From: Pseudomonadota bacterium
Lineage (GTDB): Bacteria > Pseudomonadota > Alphaproteobacteria > Acetobacterales > Acetobacteraceae
Length of the DNA stretch: 5,624 nucleotides
Reading direction: 5' to 3'
NCBI GenBank assembly: GCA_021845835.1
Contig: JAJZVE010000345.1
Location: 1 to 5,624, forward strand
Every line of letters starts with the position of its first letter. Position 1 is the stretch's first letter. A program made the position numbers and the translations under genes. Of the stretch, positions 1-5,624 are shown piece by piece. The notes under the pieces were generated by a model. The model worked only from the letters and a program-made list of their open reading frames with translations. It had not been told where the DNA came from and searched no databases.

Positions 1-2065
1 CGGTGCCGAAATCGTCGAGTGCGATTTGCACGCCGAGCGACTTCAACTGCCGCAGCGTCGCCAGCGCACGCTCGGCGTCGTCGATCAGGATGCCTTCGGT
101 GATCTCCAGCTCCAGCCGCGACGCCGGCAACCCGCAGCGGGCGAGCACGTCGCGCACGGTCTCGGCCAGGTGGGGCTGCCTGAACTGCAGCGGCGAGAGG
201 TTCACGGCCACCCGCCACGGCGACGTCCAGGACGCCGCCTCGGCGCAGGCGGTTTCCAGTACCCAGAGGCCAAGGCTGGCGATCAGCCCGCATTCCTCGG
301 CGACCGGCACGAACTCCGCCGGTGACACCATGCCGCGGTGCGGATGCTGCCAGCGCAGCAGCGCCTCGAAGCCGTCCACCTGCAGCGTGGCGCTGTCGCG
401 CAACGGCTGGTAGTGCAGCCGCAGTTCGTCGCGCAGCATCGCCCCGCGCAGGTCCTGCTCCAGCACCCGCCGCTGCTGCAGCCGCTCGTCCATCTGCTGC
501 TCGAAGAAGCGGTACACGCCGCGGCCGTCGTGCTTGGCCCGGTACAGCGCCAGATCGGCGTTGCGCAGCAGCGTTTCCGGCGTGTGCGCATCCGACGGAT
601 AGAGCGCGATGCCGACGCTGGTGCCGATGTCAACGCGATGGCCGCCGACCTCGAACGGCTCGGCGAGCAGGCGCACCACGCGGTCGGCGAGACCGGCGGC
701 GCCGCGCGGCTGTTCGCTGAACGACTGCACGATCGCGAACTCGTCGCCGCCCAGCCGCGCCACCGTGTCGGAGTCGCGCAGACAGACGGCCATCCGGTTG
801 GCGGCCTCGATCAGCACCAGGTCACCGACGGGATGGCCGAGCAGGTCGTTCACCGCCTTGAACCCGTCGAGATCGAGGCACAGCAGCGCCAGGCCGTGCC
901 CGGTCCGCTCCGCCACCGATAGCGCGTGCGCCAGCCGGTCGTGGAACAGCACGCGATTGGGCAGGCCGGTGAGGCCGTCGTGGTGCGCGAGGTGCTGGAT
1001 GCGTTCCTCGGCCTGCTTGCGGTCGGTCAGGTCGCGTACGGCGACCACGCAGTCGTTGTCGGCGGCGCCGCCGAGCGAGCGGGACAGCAGCTCGACCGGG
1101 CGGCGATGGCCGGTGGCGTCCACCAGGTCTGCCTCGGCGGTCCCGTCCGCGGCGATCACGCCGGGAAGGTCCGGCAACTGCAGCAGCGCGCCGAGCGGCC
1201 GTCCTAGCAGCGCCGCGCGCTCGCGGCCGAACAGGGCGCACACCGCGGCATTGGCATCGAGGACGACGCCGTTGCGCAGGAACAGGATGCCCTCGAACGT
1301 GGCGTCGGCGAAGCGGCGCAGCCGCCCGGCCTCCGCCTGCGTACGCTCGGCGAGATGGCGGTCGATGATCGCGCCCAGCAGCGCGAGCGACAGCACGAGG
1401 ACGGTGATCGCGGTCAGGGAGGCGGCGAGTTCCCGGCCGGCGAGATCAGGAATGCCGTCGTGGGGACCACCCTGCGGCGTCACCACGGCGCCGGCCATCG
1501 CCATGAAATGCAGGCCGCAGACGGCGAGCACGGCGCATGCGGCGGCCAGCGTCGGGCGCAGCAGCCGCACGGCGACCAGGGACGCGAGGCCGAAGGCGGC
1601 ACCGGCGGCGAGCGCGGCGACGATGTAGGCGGGCGCGACGCTGACCAGTTGCGCAGGACGCAATGCCGCTATGCCGGTGAAGTGCATGGCGCCGATCGCC
1701 CCCCCCAGCACGAGGCCGCCCAACGTCACCGACCAGCCGGTCGGTGGCCCGCGCAGCGCCAGGAGGAACGCCACGAAGCTGCCGGATATCGCCAGCAGCA
1801 GGGAAAGCCCGGTATGCTGCACCGAGTAACGCAGCCCGACCGCCGGCACATAGGCGAGCATCGCAAGGAAATGCGTGGTCCACATACTGCCGCCGAAGGC
1901 GACGGCGGCGCCGGCGATCCAGGCCCCGCGTGGCCGACACGTGACAGCGACGCCGCGCAACAGCAGGCTGATCGCGGTAACGCTGCCCAGCACGCAGATC
2001 AGCACCGCCAGCGCGACCAAACGCGGATCGTGCTGCCGGGCAATACATTCCAATACCTTCTGCAT
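1..2065 (-). CDS. MHYT-PAS-GGDEF-EAL c-di-GMP synthase/phosphodiesterase (3' end outside window)
   Basis: This is an inner-membrane sensor enzyme that should make c-di-GMP with its GGDEF domain and/or degrade it with its EAL domain. The 688 visible residues begin with a seven-helix MHYT domain (about 17-233). Its three signature motifs are MWTTHF (61-66), MHFTG (127-131) and HFMAM (186-190), with H65, H128 and H186 as the likely metal- or gas-sensing histidines. A PAS domain follows (about 249-355). The GGDEF domain (about 362-525) has DLDGF with metal ligands near D398-D400, an intact active site G439-F443, and an RDSD inhibitory site (R430, D433) exactly five residues before it. The EAL domain starts near 543 and shows E567 (EAL), N622, E654/E657 (EITE) and D684-D685. 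The later Lys/Glu catalytic residues lie beyond the window edge. The start at 2065 is chosen for its GAGAGG ribosome site and for frame continuity. The architecture resembles Pseudomonas MucR and NbdA (MHYT-GGDEF-EAL) with an added PAS domain. Family assignment is secure; the direction of net activity is not known. Confidence 0.96.
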   Translation of the reverse strand, partial: MQKVLECIARQHDPRLVALAVLICVLGSVTAISLLLRGVAVTCRPRGAWIAGAAVAFGGSMWTTHFLAMLAYVPAVGLRYSVQHTGLSLLLAISGSFVAFLLALRGPPTGWSVTLGGLVLGGAIGAMHFTGIAALRPAQLVSVAPAYIVAALAAGAAFGLASLVAVRLLRPTLAAACAVLAVCGLHFMAMAGAVVTPQGGPHDGIPDLAGRELAASLTAITVLVLSLALLGAIIDRHLAERTQAEAGRLRRFADATFEGILFLRNGVVLDANAAVCALFGRERAALLGRPLGALLQLPDLPGVIAADGTAEADLVDATGHRRPVELLSRSLGGAADNDCVVAVRDLTDRKQAEERIQHLAHHDGLTGLPNRVLFHDRLAHALSVAERTGHGLALLCLDLDGFKAVNDLLGHPVGDLVLIEAANRMAVCLRDSDTVARLGGDEFAIVQSFSEQPRGAAGLADRVVRLLAEPFEVGGHRVDIGTSVGIALYPSDAHTPETLLRNADLALYRAKHDGRGVYRFFEQQMDERLQQRRVLEQDLRGAMLRDELRLHYQPLRDSATLQVDGFEALLRWQHPHRGMVSPAEFVPVAEECGLIASLGLWVLETACAEAASWTSPWRVAVNLSPLQFRQPHLAETVRDVLARCGLPASRLELEITEGILIDDAERALATLRQLKSLGVQIALDDFGT

Positions 2066-2076
2066 CCTGACCTCTC
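2066..2076 (-). promoter_or_regulatory. Ribosome binding site of the MHYT-GGDEF-EAL gene
   Basis: On the minus strand, GAGAGG lies 5 bases before the ATG at 2065. It decides the start over the out-of-frame ATG at 2078, which would overlap the ribosome site and give an Arg/Ala-rich protein with no recognisable domain. Confidence 0.7.
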
Positions 2077-2170
2077 ATGACGCACGCGGCAGGATGTTCG
2101 TGGCGCGGCGGATAGGATCCGGTTAACGCCGCCCGTCCCCGCCGGCAGCCCGGCAGGAAAGGAATCCACC

Positions 2171-2260
2171 CCGAAACGGAGTCACCGTTCGGCAGACGAG
2201 AGCCGTGGCTTTGCCGACAGGACTAACGGTAACGTGAGCCACCCTGAGAGTCCACTCACG
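2171..2260 (-). promoter_or_regulatory. Candidate structured 5' leader (possible riboswitch-like element) of the c-di-GMP gene
   Basis: Read on the minus strand, the stretch starts with a hairpin CGTGAG/CTCACG (2255-2260 with 2233-2238). Next comes a 9-bp helix GTTACCGTT/AACGGTGAC (2225-2233 with 2181-2189, one G-U pair). This encloses an inner helix CGGCA/TGCCG (2212-2216 with 2190-2194), whose 3' strand directly abuts the outer helix. A competing hairpin CCGAACGG/CCGTTTCGG (2185-2192 with 2171-2179, one bulged base) uses the same bases as the 3' strands of both helices, so the two folds exclude each other. The element ends about 105 bases before the start codon. No U-tract follows, so it is not an intrinsic terminator. 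Pairings were found by eye. A regulatory role is inferred, and I do not recognise it as a known RNA family. Confidence 0.35.
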
Positions 2261-2340
2261 AATTAATTACGACGCAGTGAAATTATGCTCTAATTCGCAC
2301 GTATTGCGACCGCGGTTCTTTTGGGTTTTGTTGAACTGAT
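2261..2340. other. AT-rich intergenic island
   Basis: This 80-base stretch between the kinase stop codon and the folded leader is far richer in A+T than the rest of the window, with AATTAATT at 2261-2268 and a T-rich run on the plus strand at 2316-2332. No ORF is supported here. No stem-plus-U-tract terminator for the kinase is visible on the minus strand. It most likely holds the promoter of the downstream c-di-GMP gene, and could also bind a nucleoid protein or regulator. Confidence 0.5.
2282..2309 (-). promoter_or_regulatory. Weak candidate promoter for the MHYT-GGDEF-EAL gene
   Basis: CATAAT (minus strand, 2287-2282) matches the -10 consensus at five of six positions. TCGCAA (2309-2304), 16 bases upstream, is a poor -35 match at three of six. 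Both lie in the only AT-rich patch of the window. Transcription from here would begin near 2275 and give a leader of about 210 bases containing the folded element at 2171-2260. Confidence 0.3.
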
Positions 2341-3684
2341 TCAGATCGGCAATATGACCGTGGCGCGTGTCCCGCCGCCGGGACGGCCGGCCAGGAATAC
2401 GTCGCCGCCGTGCGCGCGGCAGATGTTGCGCGCGATCGTCAGGCCGAGGCCGACGCCCCCGGTTTCGCGGTTGCGGCTTGCCTCCAGGCGGACGAAGGGC
2501 TGGAACACGCGCTCCGCCTCCTCCGGCGGGACGCCCGGCCCATCGTCCTCCACCGTCACCGTCACCGACCGGTTGCCGCCGGGCGTCAGGCCGATCCGGG
2601 CGCCGCCGCCGTATTTCACCGCGTTGCCGACCAGATTGGTGAGCGCGCGTTTGAGCGCCAGCGGCCGTGCCGTGACGGTCAGGTGGTCCGGCCCGGCATA
2701 GCGCAGCCGCTCCGTCGCCTCGGGCCATGCGTCGGCGGCCTCGTCGAGCAGCGTGCGCAGCAGTTCGGCGAGGTCGAGCGGCGCCAGCGGCTCGTCGGAC
2801 AGCGTGTCGCGGCCGAAGGCGAGGGTCGCGGACACCATCGCCTCCAGCTCGTCGAGATCGATCAGCGTCTTGCGTCGCAGCTCGTCGTCCTCGATGAACT
2901 CGGCGCGCAGCTTGAGGCGCGTGATCGGCGTGCGCAGGTCGTGGCCGATGGCTGCGAGCATGAAGTTGCGGTCGGCGAGCAGGCGGCGGATGCGCGCCGC
3001 CATGGTGTTGAACGCCGCCGCCGCCTGCGCCACTTCCGCCGGCCCGTCCTCCGGCAGCGGCGGCGCGTTCACGTCGCGGCCGAGCCGTTCCGCCGCCGCG
3101 GCCAGGGTGGTGGCCGGCGCGGTCAGCCGGCGTACCGCCCACAGCGTCAGCCCCGCCGCCGCCGCCGTCATCAGCAGGAATGCCACCAGGAAGGTGCCGG
3201 AGAGCAGCCAGCGCACCGGCGGCATCGGCAGCGTCACGTTCAGCCAGGTGCCGCTCGGCAGCCTGATGCCGACGGTGACGCGCCCCGCCGAGGGGCCGCC
3301 GAGCCAGACGAAATCGTGCGGCCGTTCGCCCGGCGGCATCGGCACCAGTTGCATGTTGACGCGCAGCGCCCGCTGCAGGTCGGGGGGCGCGGGCGGCAGC
3401 GCGGAGACCGGCGGCGCCGGGTCGAGCCGCACGGTCACGTCCTCGCGCGCGTCGATGGCACGCACCACGTCGGCCCGCGTGGCCGGATCGGTCAGCGCCA
3501 CGGTACGGTAAATGGTCATCACCCGCAGCGCGATGTCGCGGGCCTGGGCGAAGCGCAGCGCCTCCCTGCGGTCGAGGGCATGGATTGCCAGACCGGCGAC
3601 CTGCACGACGACGAGCGATGCCAGCAGCACCAGCGCGGTGCGTCCGCCGAGGCTGCGCGGCCACAGGCGGACGGCGACCGTCAC
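2341..3684 (-). CDS. EnvZ-like membrane sensor histidine kinase
   Basis: This 447-residue inner-membrane sensor kinase should autophosphorylate on histidine and pass the phosphate to the regulator encoded just upstream. It has TM1 at about 16-37, a periplasmic sensor region of about 120 residues (38-157) that I do not recognise, TM2 at about 158-184 and a HAMP linker at 185-238. The HisKA H-box is GHDLRTP with H248. The ATPase domain shows the N-box with N354 (NLVGNAVKYG), the G1 box D381-G384 (DGPG), an F-box near F394-F397 and the G2 box G409-G414 (GGVGLG). The start is a GTG, 7 bases after the regulator's stop codon with no strong ribosome site, so translation is probably coupled. The ATG overlapping the regulator's stop (3696-3694) gives only four codons before a stop. 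All catalytic motifs are intact; the stimulus is unknown. Confidence 0.96.
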   Translation of the reverse strand: MTVAVRLWPRSLGGRTALVLLASLVVVQVAGLAIHALDRREALRFAQARDIALRVMTIYRTVALTDPATRADVVRAIDAREDVTVRLDPAPPVSALPPAPPDLQRALRVNMQLVPMPPGERPHDFVWLGGPSAGRVTVGIRLPSGTWLNVTLPMPPVRWLLSGTFLVAFLLMTAAAAGLTLWAVRRLTAPATTLAAAAERLGRDVNAPPLPEDGPAEVAQAAAAFNTMAARIRRLLADRNFMLAAIGHDLRTPITRLKLRAEFIEDDELRRKTLIDLDELEAMVSATLAFGRDTLSDEPLAPLDLAELLRTLLDEAADAWPEATERLRYAGPDHLTVTARPLALKRALTNLVGNAVKYGGGARIGLTPGGNRSVTVTVEDDGPGVPPEEAERVFQPFVRLEASRNRETGGVGLGLTIARNICRAHGGDVFLAGRPGGGTRATVILPI

Positions 3685-3691
3685 CGGCGGC

Positions 3692-4444
3692 TCATTCGCG
3701 CGTCACCTCGGCCGCCAGCACATAGCCGCCGCCGCGCACCGTCTTGACCAGTTGCGCACGGTGGCCGTCGTCCTCCAGCTTGCGGCGCAGGCGGCTGATG
3801 GCGACGTCGATCGCGCGGTCGAACGGTCCGGCCTGCCGCCCGCGCAGCAGATCGAGCAGCATGTCGCGCGTCAGCACGCGGTTCGGCCGCTCGGCGAGCG
3901 CGAACAGCAGATCGTATTCGCCGCCGGTGAGCAGCACCTCGACGCCCTCCGGGTTGAGCAGGCGCCGCCGCGGCGGCTCCAGCCGCCAGCCGCCGAACAC
4001 CAGCGCCTTCGGCGCCGCCTCGCTGTGGTTCTGCGCCTCGCCGGCGCGCCGCAGCACGGCGCGAATGCGCGCCAGCAGCTCGCGCGGGTTGAACGGCTTG
4101 GCGAGGTAGTCGTCGGCGCCGAGTTCGAGGCCGATGATGCGGTCGGTCTCCTCGCCCATCGCGGTCAGGATGACGATCGGCACGTTCGACTGGCCGCGCA
4201 GCCAGCGCGCGAAGTCGAGGCCGCTTTCGCCGGGCAGCATCAGGTCGAGCACGACCAGGTGGTAATGGCCGAGCGGCCAGTGCCGCCGCGCCTCGCGCGC
4301 GTCGCGCACGGCGGTGATGCGGAAGCCCTGGCGCTCCAGGAAGCGGGCGAGCAGGTCGCGGATCTCGCGGTCGTCGTCCACGACCATGATGTGCGGCGGC
4401 GTCGCCGGGGCGGCGCCGCACGCCGGCGCGGGCAAGCTTTCCAT
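3692..4444 (-). CDS. OmpR/PhoB-type DNA-binding response regulator
   Basis: This cytoplasmic transcription factor is the likely partner of the kinase encoded next. Using the ATG at 4444 it is 250 residues, close to the usual 230-250. The receiver domain (about 18-135) has the acidic pair D23-D24 (VVDDD), phospho-acceptor D67 (VVLDLMLP), T94 (ILTA) and K116 (AKPF). The winged-helix domain (about 147-247) carries GGEYDLLFAL, the DRAIDVAISRLRRKLE recognition region and the terminal TVRGGGY hairpin. A TTG at 4531 opens the same frame but adds 29 residues unlike the family and overlaps the divergent gene's promoter, so it is rejected. The internal ATG at codon 20, just before VVDDD, would also give a complete receiver. 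No Shine-Dalgarno sequence precedes 4444. Its regulon cannot be deduced from the sequence, but self-regulation from the short divergent region is common in this family. Confidence 0.95.
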   Translation of the reverse strand: MESLPAPACGAAPATPPHIMVVDDDREIRDLLARFLERQGFRITAVRDAREARRHWPLGHYHLVVLDLMLPGESGLDFARWLRGQSNVPIVILTAMGEETDRIIGLELGADDYLAKPFNPRELLARIRAVLRRAGEAQNHSEAAPKALVFGGWRLEPPRRRLLNPEGVEVLLTGGEYDLLFALAERPNRVLTRDMLLDLLRGRQAGPFDRAIDVAISRLRRKLEDDGHRAQLVKTVRGGGYVLAAEVTRE

Positions 4445-4450
4445 GCCGGC

Positions 4451-4480
4451 ATTGTAACTGGGGTGCTCGTGCCGTCCCAA
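4451..4480 (-). promoter_or_regulatory. Candidate promoter of the response regulator-kinase operon
   Basis: On the minus strand, TTGGGA (4480-4475, four of six matches to -35) is separated by 18 bases from TACAAT (4456-4451, five of six matches to -10). The A of the regulator's ATG lies seven bases after the -10 box, where transcription would normally begin. The mRNA may therefore be leaderless, which fits the missing ribosome site. A perfect 10-base palindrome, ATGCCGGCAT (4443-4452), spans the start codon and the edge of the -10 box. Confidence 0.4.
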
Positions 4481-4533
4481 GGGGTTGCCGGTCCTGCGTT
4501 GCACTCGGTCGCACTTCCTATCAGAACACAAAC

Positions 4534-5202
4534 GTGAGCTTCCCGCACCCCCCGCCGGAGGCGCGCGCGGCGTTGGCCGAGCTATGCACGCGCGATTCCG
4601 ACCTCGCCGCGATCGAACCGGCTGCCGGCCCGCTGCCCTGGCGCCTGCGCGCTGAGGGCTTCCCCGGGCTGCTGCAGGCGATCGTCGGCCAGCAGATCAG
4701 CAACCAGGCCGCCGCCGCGATCTGGCGCCGGGTAGCGGCACTGCCCGGCGCGCTGGTGCCGGGCGGGCTGCTGGAGCTTTCCGACGAGGCGTTGCGCGGT
4801 GCCGGCATGTCGCGGCCGAAGATCGGCCATGCCCGCGCGCTCGCCGCCGCGTTCGCCGACGGCCGGCTGGAAACGGCGGCGCTGGCGTCGCTGGGCGACG
4901 AGGCGGCGGTGGCGGCGATCGCGTCGGTGCGCGGGCTGGGGCGCTGGACGGCCGAGATCTACCTGCTGTTCGCGCTCGGCCGCGCCGACGTGTTCCCCGC
5001 CGCCGACCTCGCGCTGGCCGCCGCGGCGGCACACCTGAAGCGGCTGCCGGCGCGGCCCGGCCCGGCGGCGCTGCGGACGCTGGCGGAGCCGTGGCGGCCG
5101 CAGCGGGCGCTGGCGGCGCGGCTGCTGTGGCACTATTGGCGCCACGTCACCGGCCGTCCCGCCATGGACGACGTGATCCCAGCCCCGGAGCCGCGCGCAT
5201 GA
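4534..5202 (+). CDS. AlkA-like DNA-3-methyladenine glycosylase II (HhH-GPD family)
   Basis: This base-excision repair enzyme should remove alkylated purines such as 3-methyladenine from DNA, leaving an abasic site. The 222-residue protein has the HhH-GPD fold: LLQAIVGQQIS (46-56), helices with the MSRPKIGHARALA segment (92-104), the helix-hairpin-helix VRGLGRWTAEIY (132-143), and DVFPAADLAL (152-161), where D158 is the likely catalytic aspartate matching D238 of E. coli AlkA. The C-terminal WRPQRALAARLLWHYWR segment is also typical of the family. It is shorter than E. coli AlkA (282 residues) because the N-terminal domain is absent, which is common in this subfamily. The start is a GTG with no clear ribosome site. 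No better in-frame start lies upstream within the short divergent region. There is no sign of an adjacent Ada-type regulator, so adaptive induction cannot be inferred. Confidence 0.93.
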   Translation: MSFPHPPPEARAALAELCTRDSDLAAIEPAAGPLPWRLRAEGFPGLLQAIVGQQISNQAAAAIWRRVAALPGALVPGGLLELSDEALRGAGMSRPKIGHARALAAAFADGRLETAALASLGDEAAVAAIASVRGLGRWTAEIYLLFALGRADVFPAADLALAAAAAHLKRLPARPGPAALRTLAEPWRPQRALAARLLWHYWRHVTGRPAMDDVIPAPEPRA

Positions 5203-5624
5203 CCTTCCCCCTGCATCCCAACCTGCCGGTCGCCCGCAGCGGCGACATCGCCACCGTCACCTTCGACCGTCCGGCGCGGCGCAACGCCTTCGACCTCGCC
5301 ATGTGGCGCGGGCTGCAGGCGACCATGCAGGCGCTGTCGGCAGACGAGACGCTGCGCTGCGTCGTGCTGCGCGGCGCCGGGCGGGAGGCGTTCAGCGCCG
5401 GCGCCGACATCTCCGCCTTCGCCGACGAACGCGGCAGCCGCGCGCAGGAGGATGTCTATGCCGCCGTCCTGCACACCTCCATGCAGTCGATCCGGCTGTG
5501 CCGGCATCCGGTGGTGGCGCTGATCCACGGCTGGTGCGTGGGCGGCGGCGCCGGGATCGCGACGATGTGCGACTTCCGCGTCGGCGGCGAGGGGATGCGC
5601 TTCGGCATCACCGCGCGCAACCTC
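5199..5624 (+). CDS. Enoyl-CoA hydratase/isomerase (crotonase) family protein, 3' end outside window
   Basis: The first 142 residues of a crotonase-fold enzyme acting on acyl-CoA thioesters are visible. Family marks are VTFDRPARRNAFDL (20-33), the first oxyanion-hole segment FSAGADIS (65-72), HPVVALIHGWCVGGGAGIA (103-121) and MCDFRV (123-128). The second oxyanion-hole glycine is G136 in RFG. By alignment with rat mitochondrial enoyl-CoA hydratase, the catalytic Glu144 position (FGQPE) is A139 here (FGITA), so standard syn-hydration by a Glu pair is doubtful. The second glutamate position lies beyond the edge. The start ATG overlaps the glycosylase stop as ATGA, implying translational coupling in a two-gene operon. 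Substrate and reaction (hydratase, isomerase, hydrolase or decarboxylase) cannot be decided from this half. Confidence 0.93.
   Translation, partial: MTFPLHPNLPVARSGDIATVTFDRPARRNAFDLAMWRGLQATMQALSADETLRCVVLRGAGREAFSAGADISAFADERGSRAQEDVYAAVLHTSMQSIRLCRHPVVALIHGWCVGGGAGIATMCDFRVGGEGMRFGITARNL

Noticed and set aside
609..1628. A 339-codon plus-strand open frame opposite the c-di-GMP gene
   Set aside because: The product is Ser/Arg/Ala-rich with no recognisable fold, and the minus strand here encodes continuous PAS and GGDEF domains.
1446..2078. Minus-strand open frame starting at the ATG at 2078
   Set aside because: It is out of frame with the MHYT protein, Arg/Ala-rich, and its start codon sits beside the ribosome binding site of the real gene.
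2171..2192. Intrinsic terminator at the strong hairpin
   Set aside because: On the minus strand the stem is followed by GGGGTGGATTCC rather than a U-tract. On the plus strand no gene lies upstream that would need it.
2305..2335. T-rich run after CCGCGG on the plus strand as a terminator
   Set aside because: The CCGCGG palindrome leaves no loop, so no stem-loop can form, and no plus-strand gene ends here.
2410..3747. A 445-codon open frame on the plus strand, opposite the kinase gene
   Set aside because: Its product is Arg/Gln/Ala/His-rich low complexity with no domain. The opposite strand encodes a kinase with every catalytic motif. Long antisense frames are expected in DNA this rich in G+C.
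4445..4531. A 29-residue N-terminal extension of the response regulator from a TTG at 4531
   Set aside because: The added residues do not resemble the family, the start is a rare codon, and the extension would fill the whole divergent promoter region.
4485..4533. A sigma-70 promoter for the glycosylase with TATCAG at 4519-4524 as -10
   Set aside because: The box matches only four of six positions and no acceptable -35 lies 16-18 bases upstream. A promoter is probably in this region but cannot be assigned.

Overview
The window is GC-rich, with strong G/C preference at third codon positions. It encodes an EnvZ/OmpR-type two-component system, a membrane-anchored c-di-GMP enzyme and a repair/crotonase gene pair. 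This fits a free-living, high-GC proteobacterium, perhaps an alphaproteobacterium such as a member of the Rhodospirillales or Acetobacteraceae. That placement is an impression from gene content and base composition, not a database result. I see no rRNA, tRNA, CRISPR array, insertion sequence or phage gene.

Layout. (1) Positions 1-2065, minus strand: a large c-di-GMP turnover protein with MHYT, PAS, GGDEF and EAL domains, cut at its C-terminus by the window's left edge. (2) Positions 2066-2340: an intergenic stretch with an AT-rich island holding a weak candidate promoter. It is followed by about 90 bases with nested and mutually exclusive helices, and then a ribosome binding site for the c-di-GMP gene. 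(3) Positions 2341-4444, minus strand: a response regulator followed 7 bases later by its histidine kinase. (4) Positions 4445-4533: a short divergent promoter region. (5) Positions 4534-5624, plus strand: an AlkA-like 3-methyladenine DNA glycosylase whose stop codon overlaps the start codon of a crotonase-fold (enoyl-CoA hydratase/isomerase) gene, which runs off the right edge.

How the genes fit together. The regulator and kinase form a complete phosphorelay pair with all catalytic residues visible. The c-di-GMP gene lies downstream on the same strand but is separated by 275 bases with its own signals, so it may be a separate transcription unit. Whether the two-component system controls it is unknown. 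The glycosylase and crotonase are translationally coupled, although their functions (base-excision repair and acyl-CoA chemistry) have no obvious link.

Most of the window is ordinary. The points most worth a second look are the folded leader ahead of the c-di-GMP gene, a possible leaderless start for the response regulator, and the loss of one catalytic glutamate in the crotonase. I found no clear evidence for an entirely new system.
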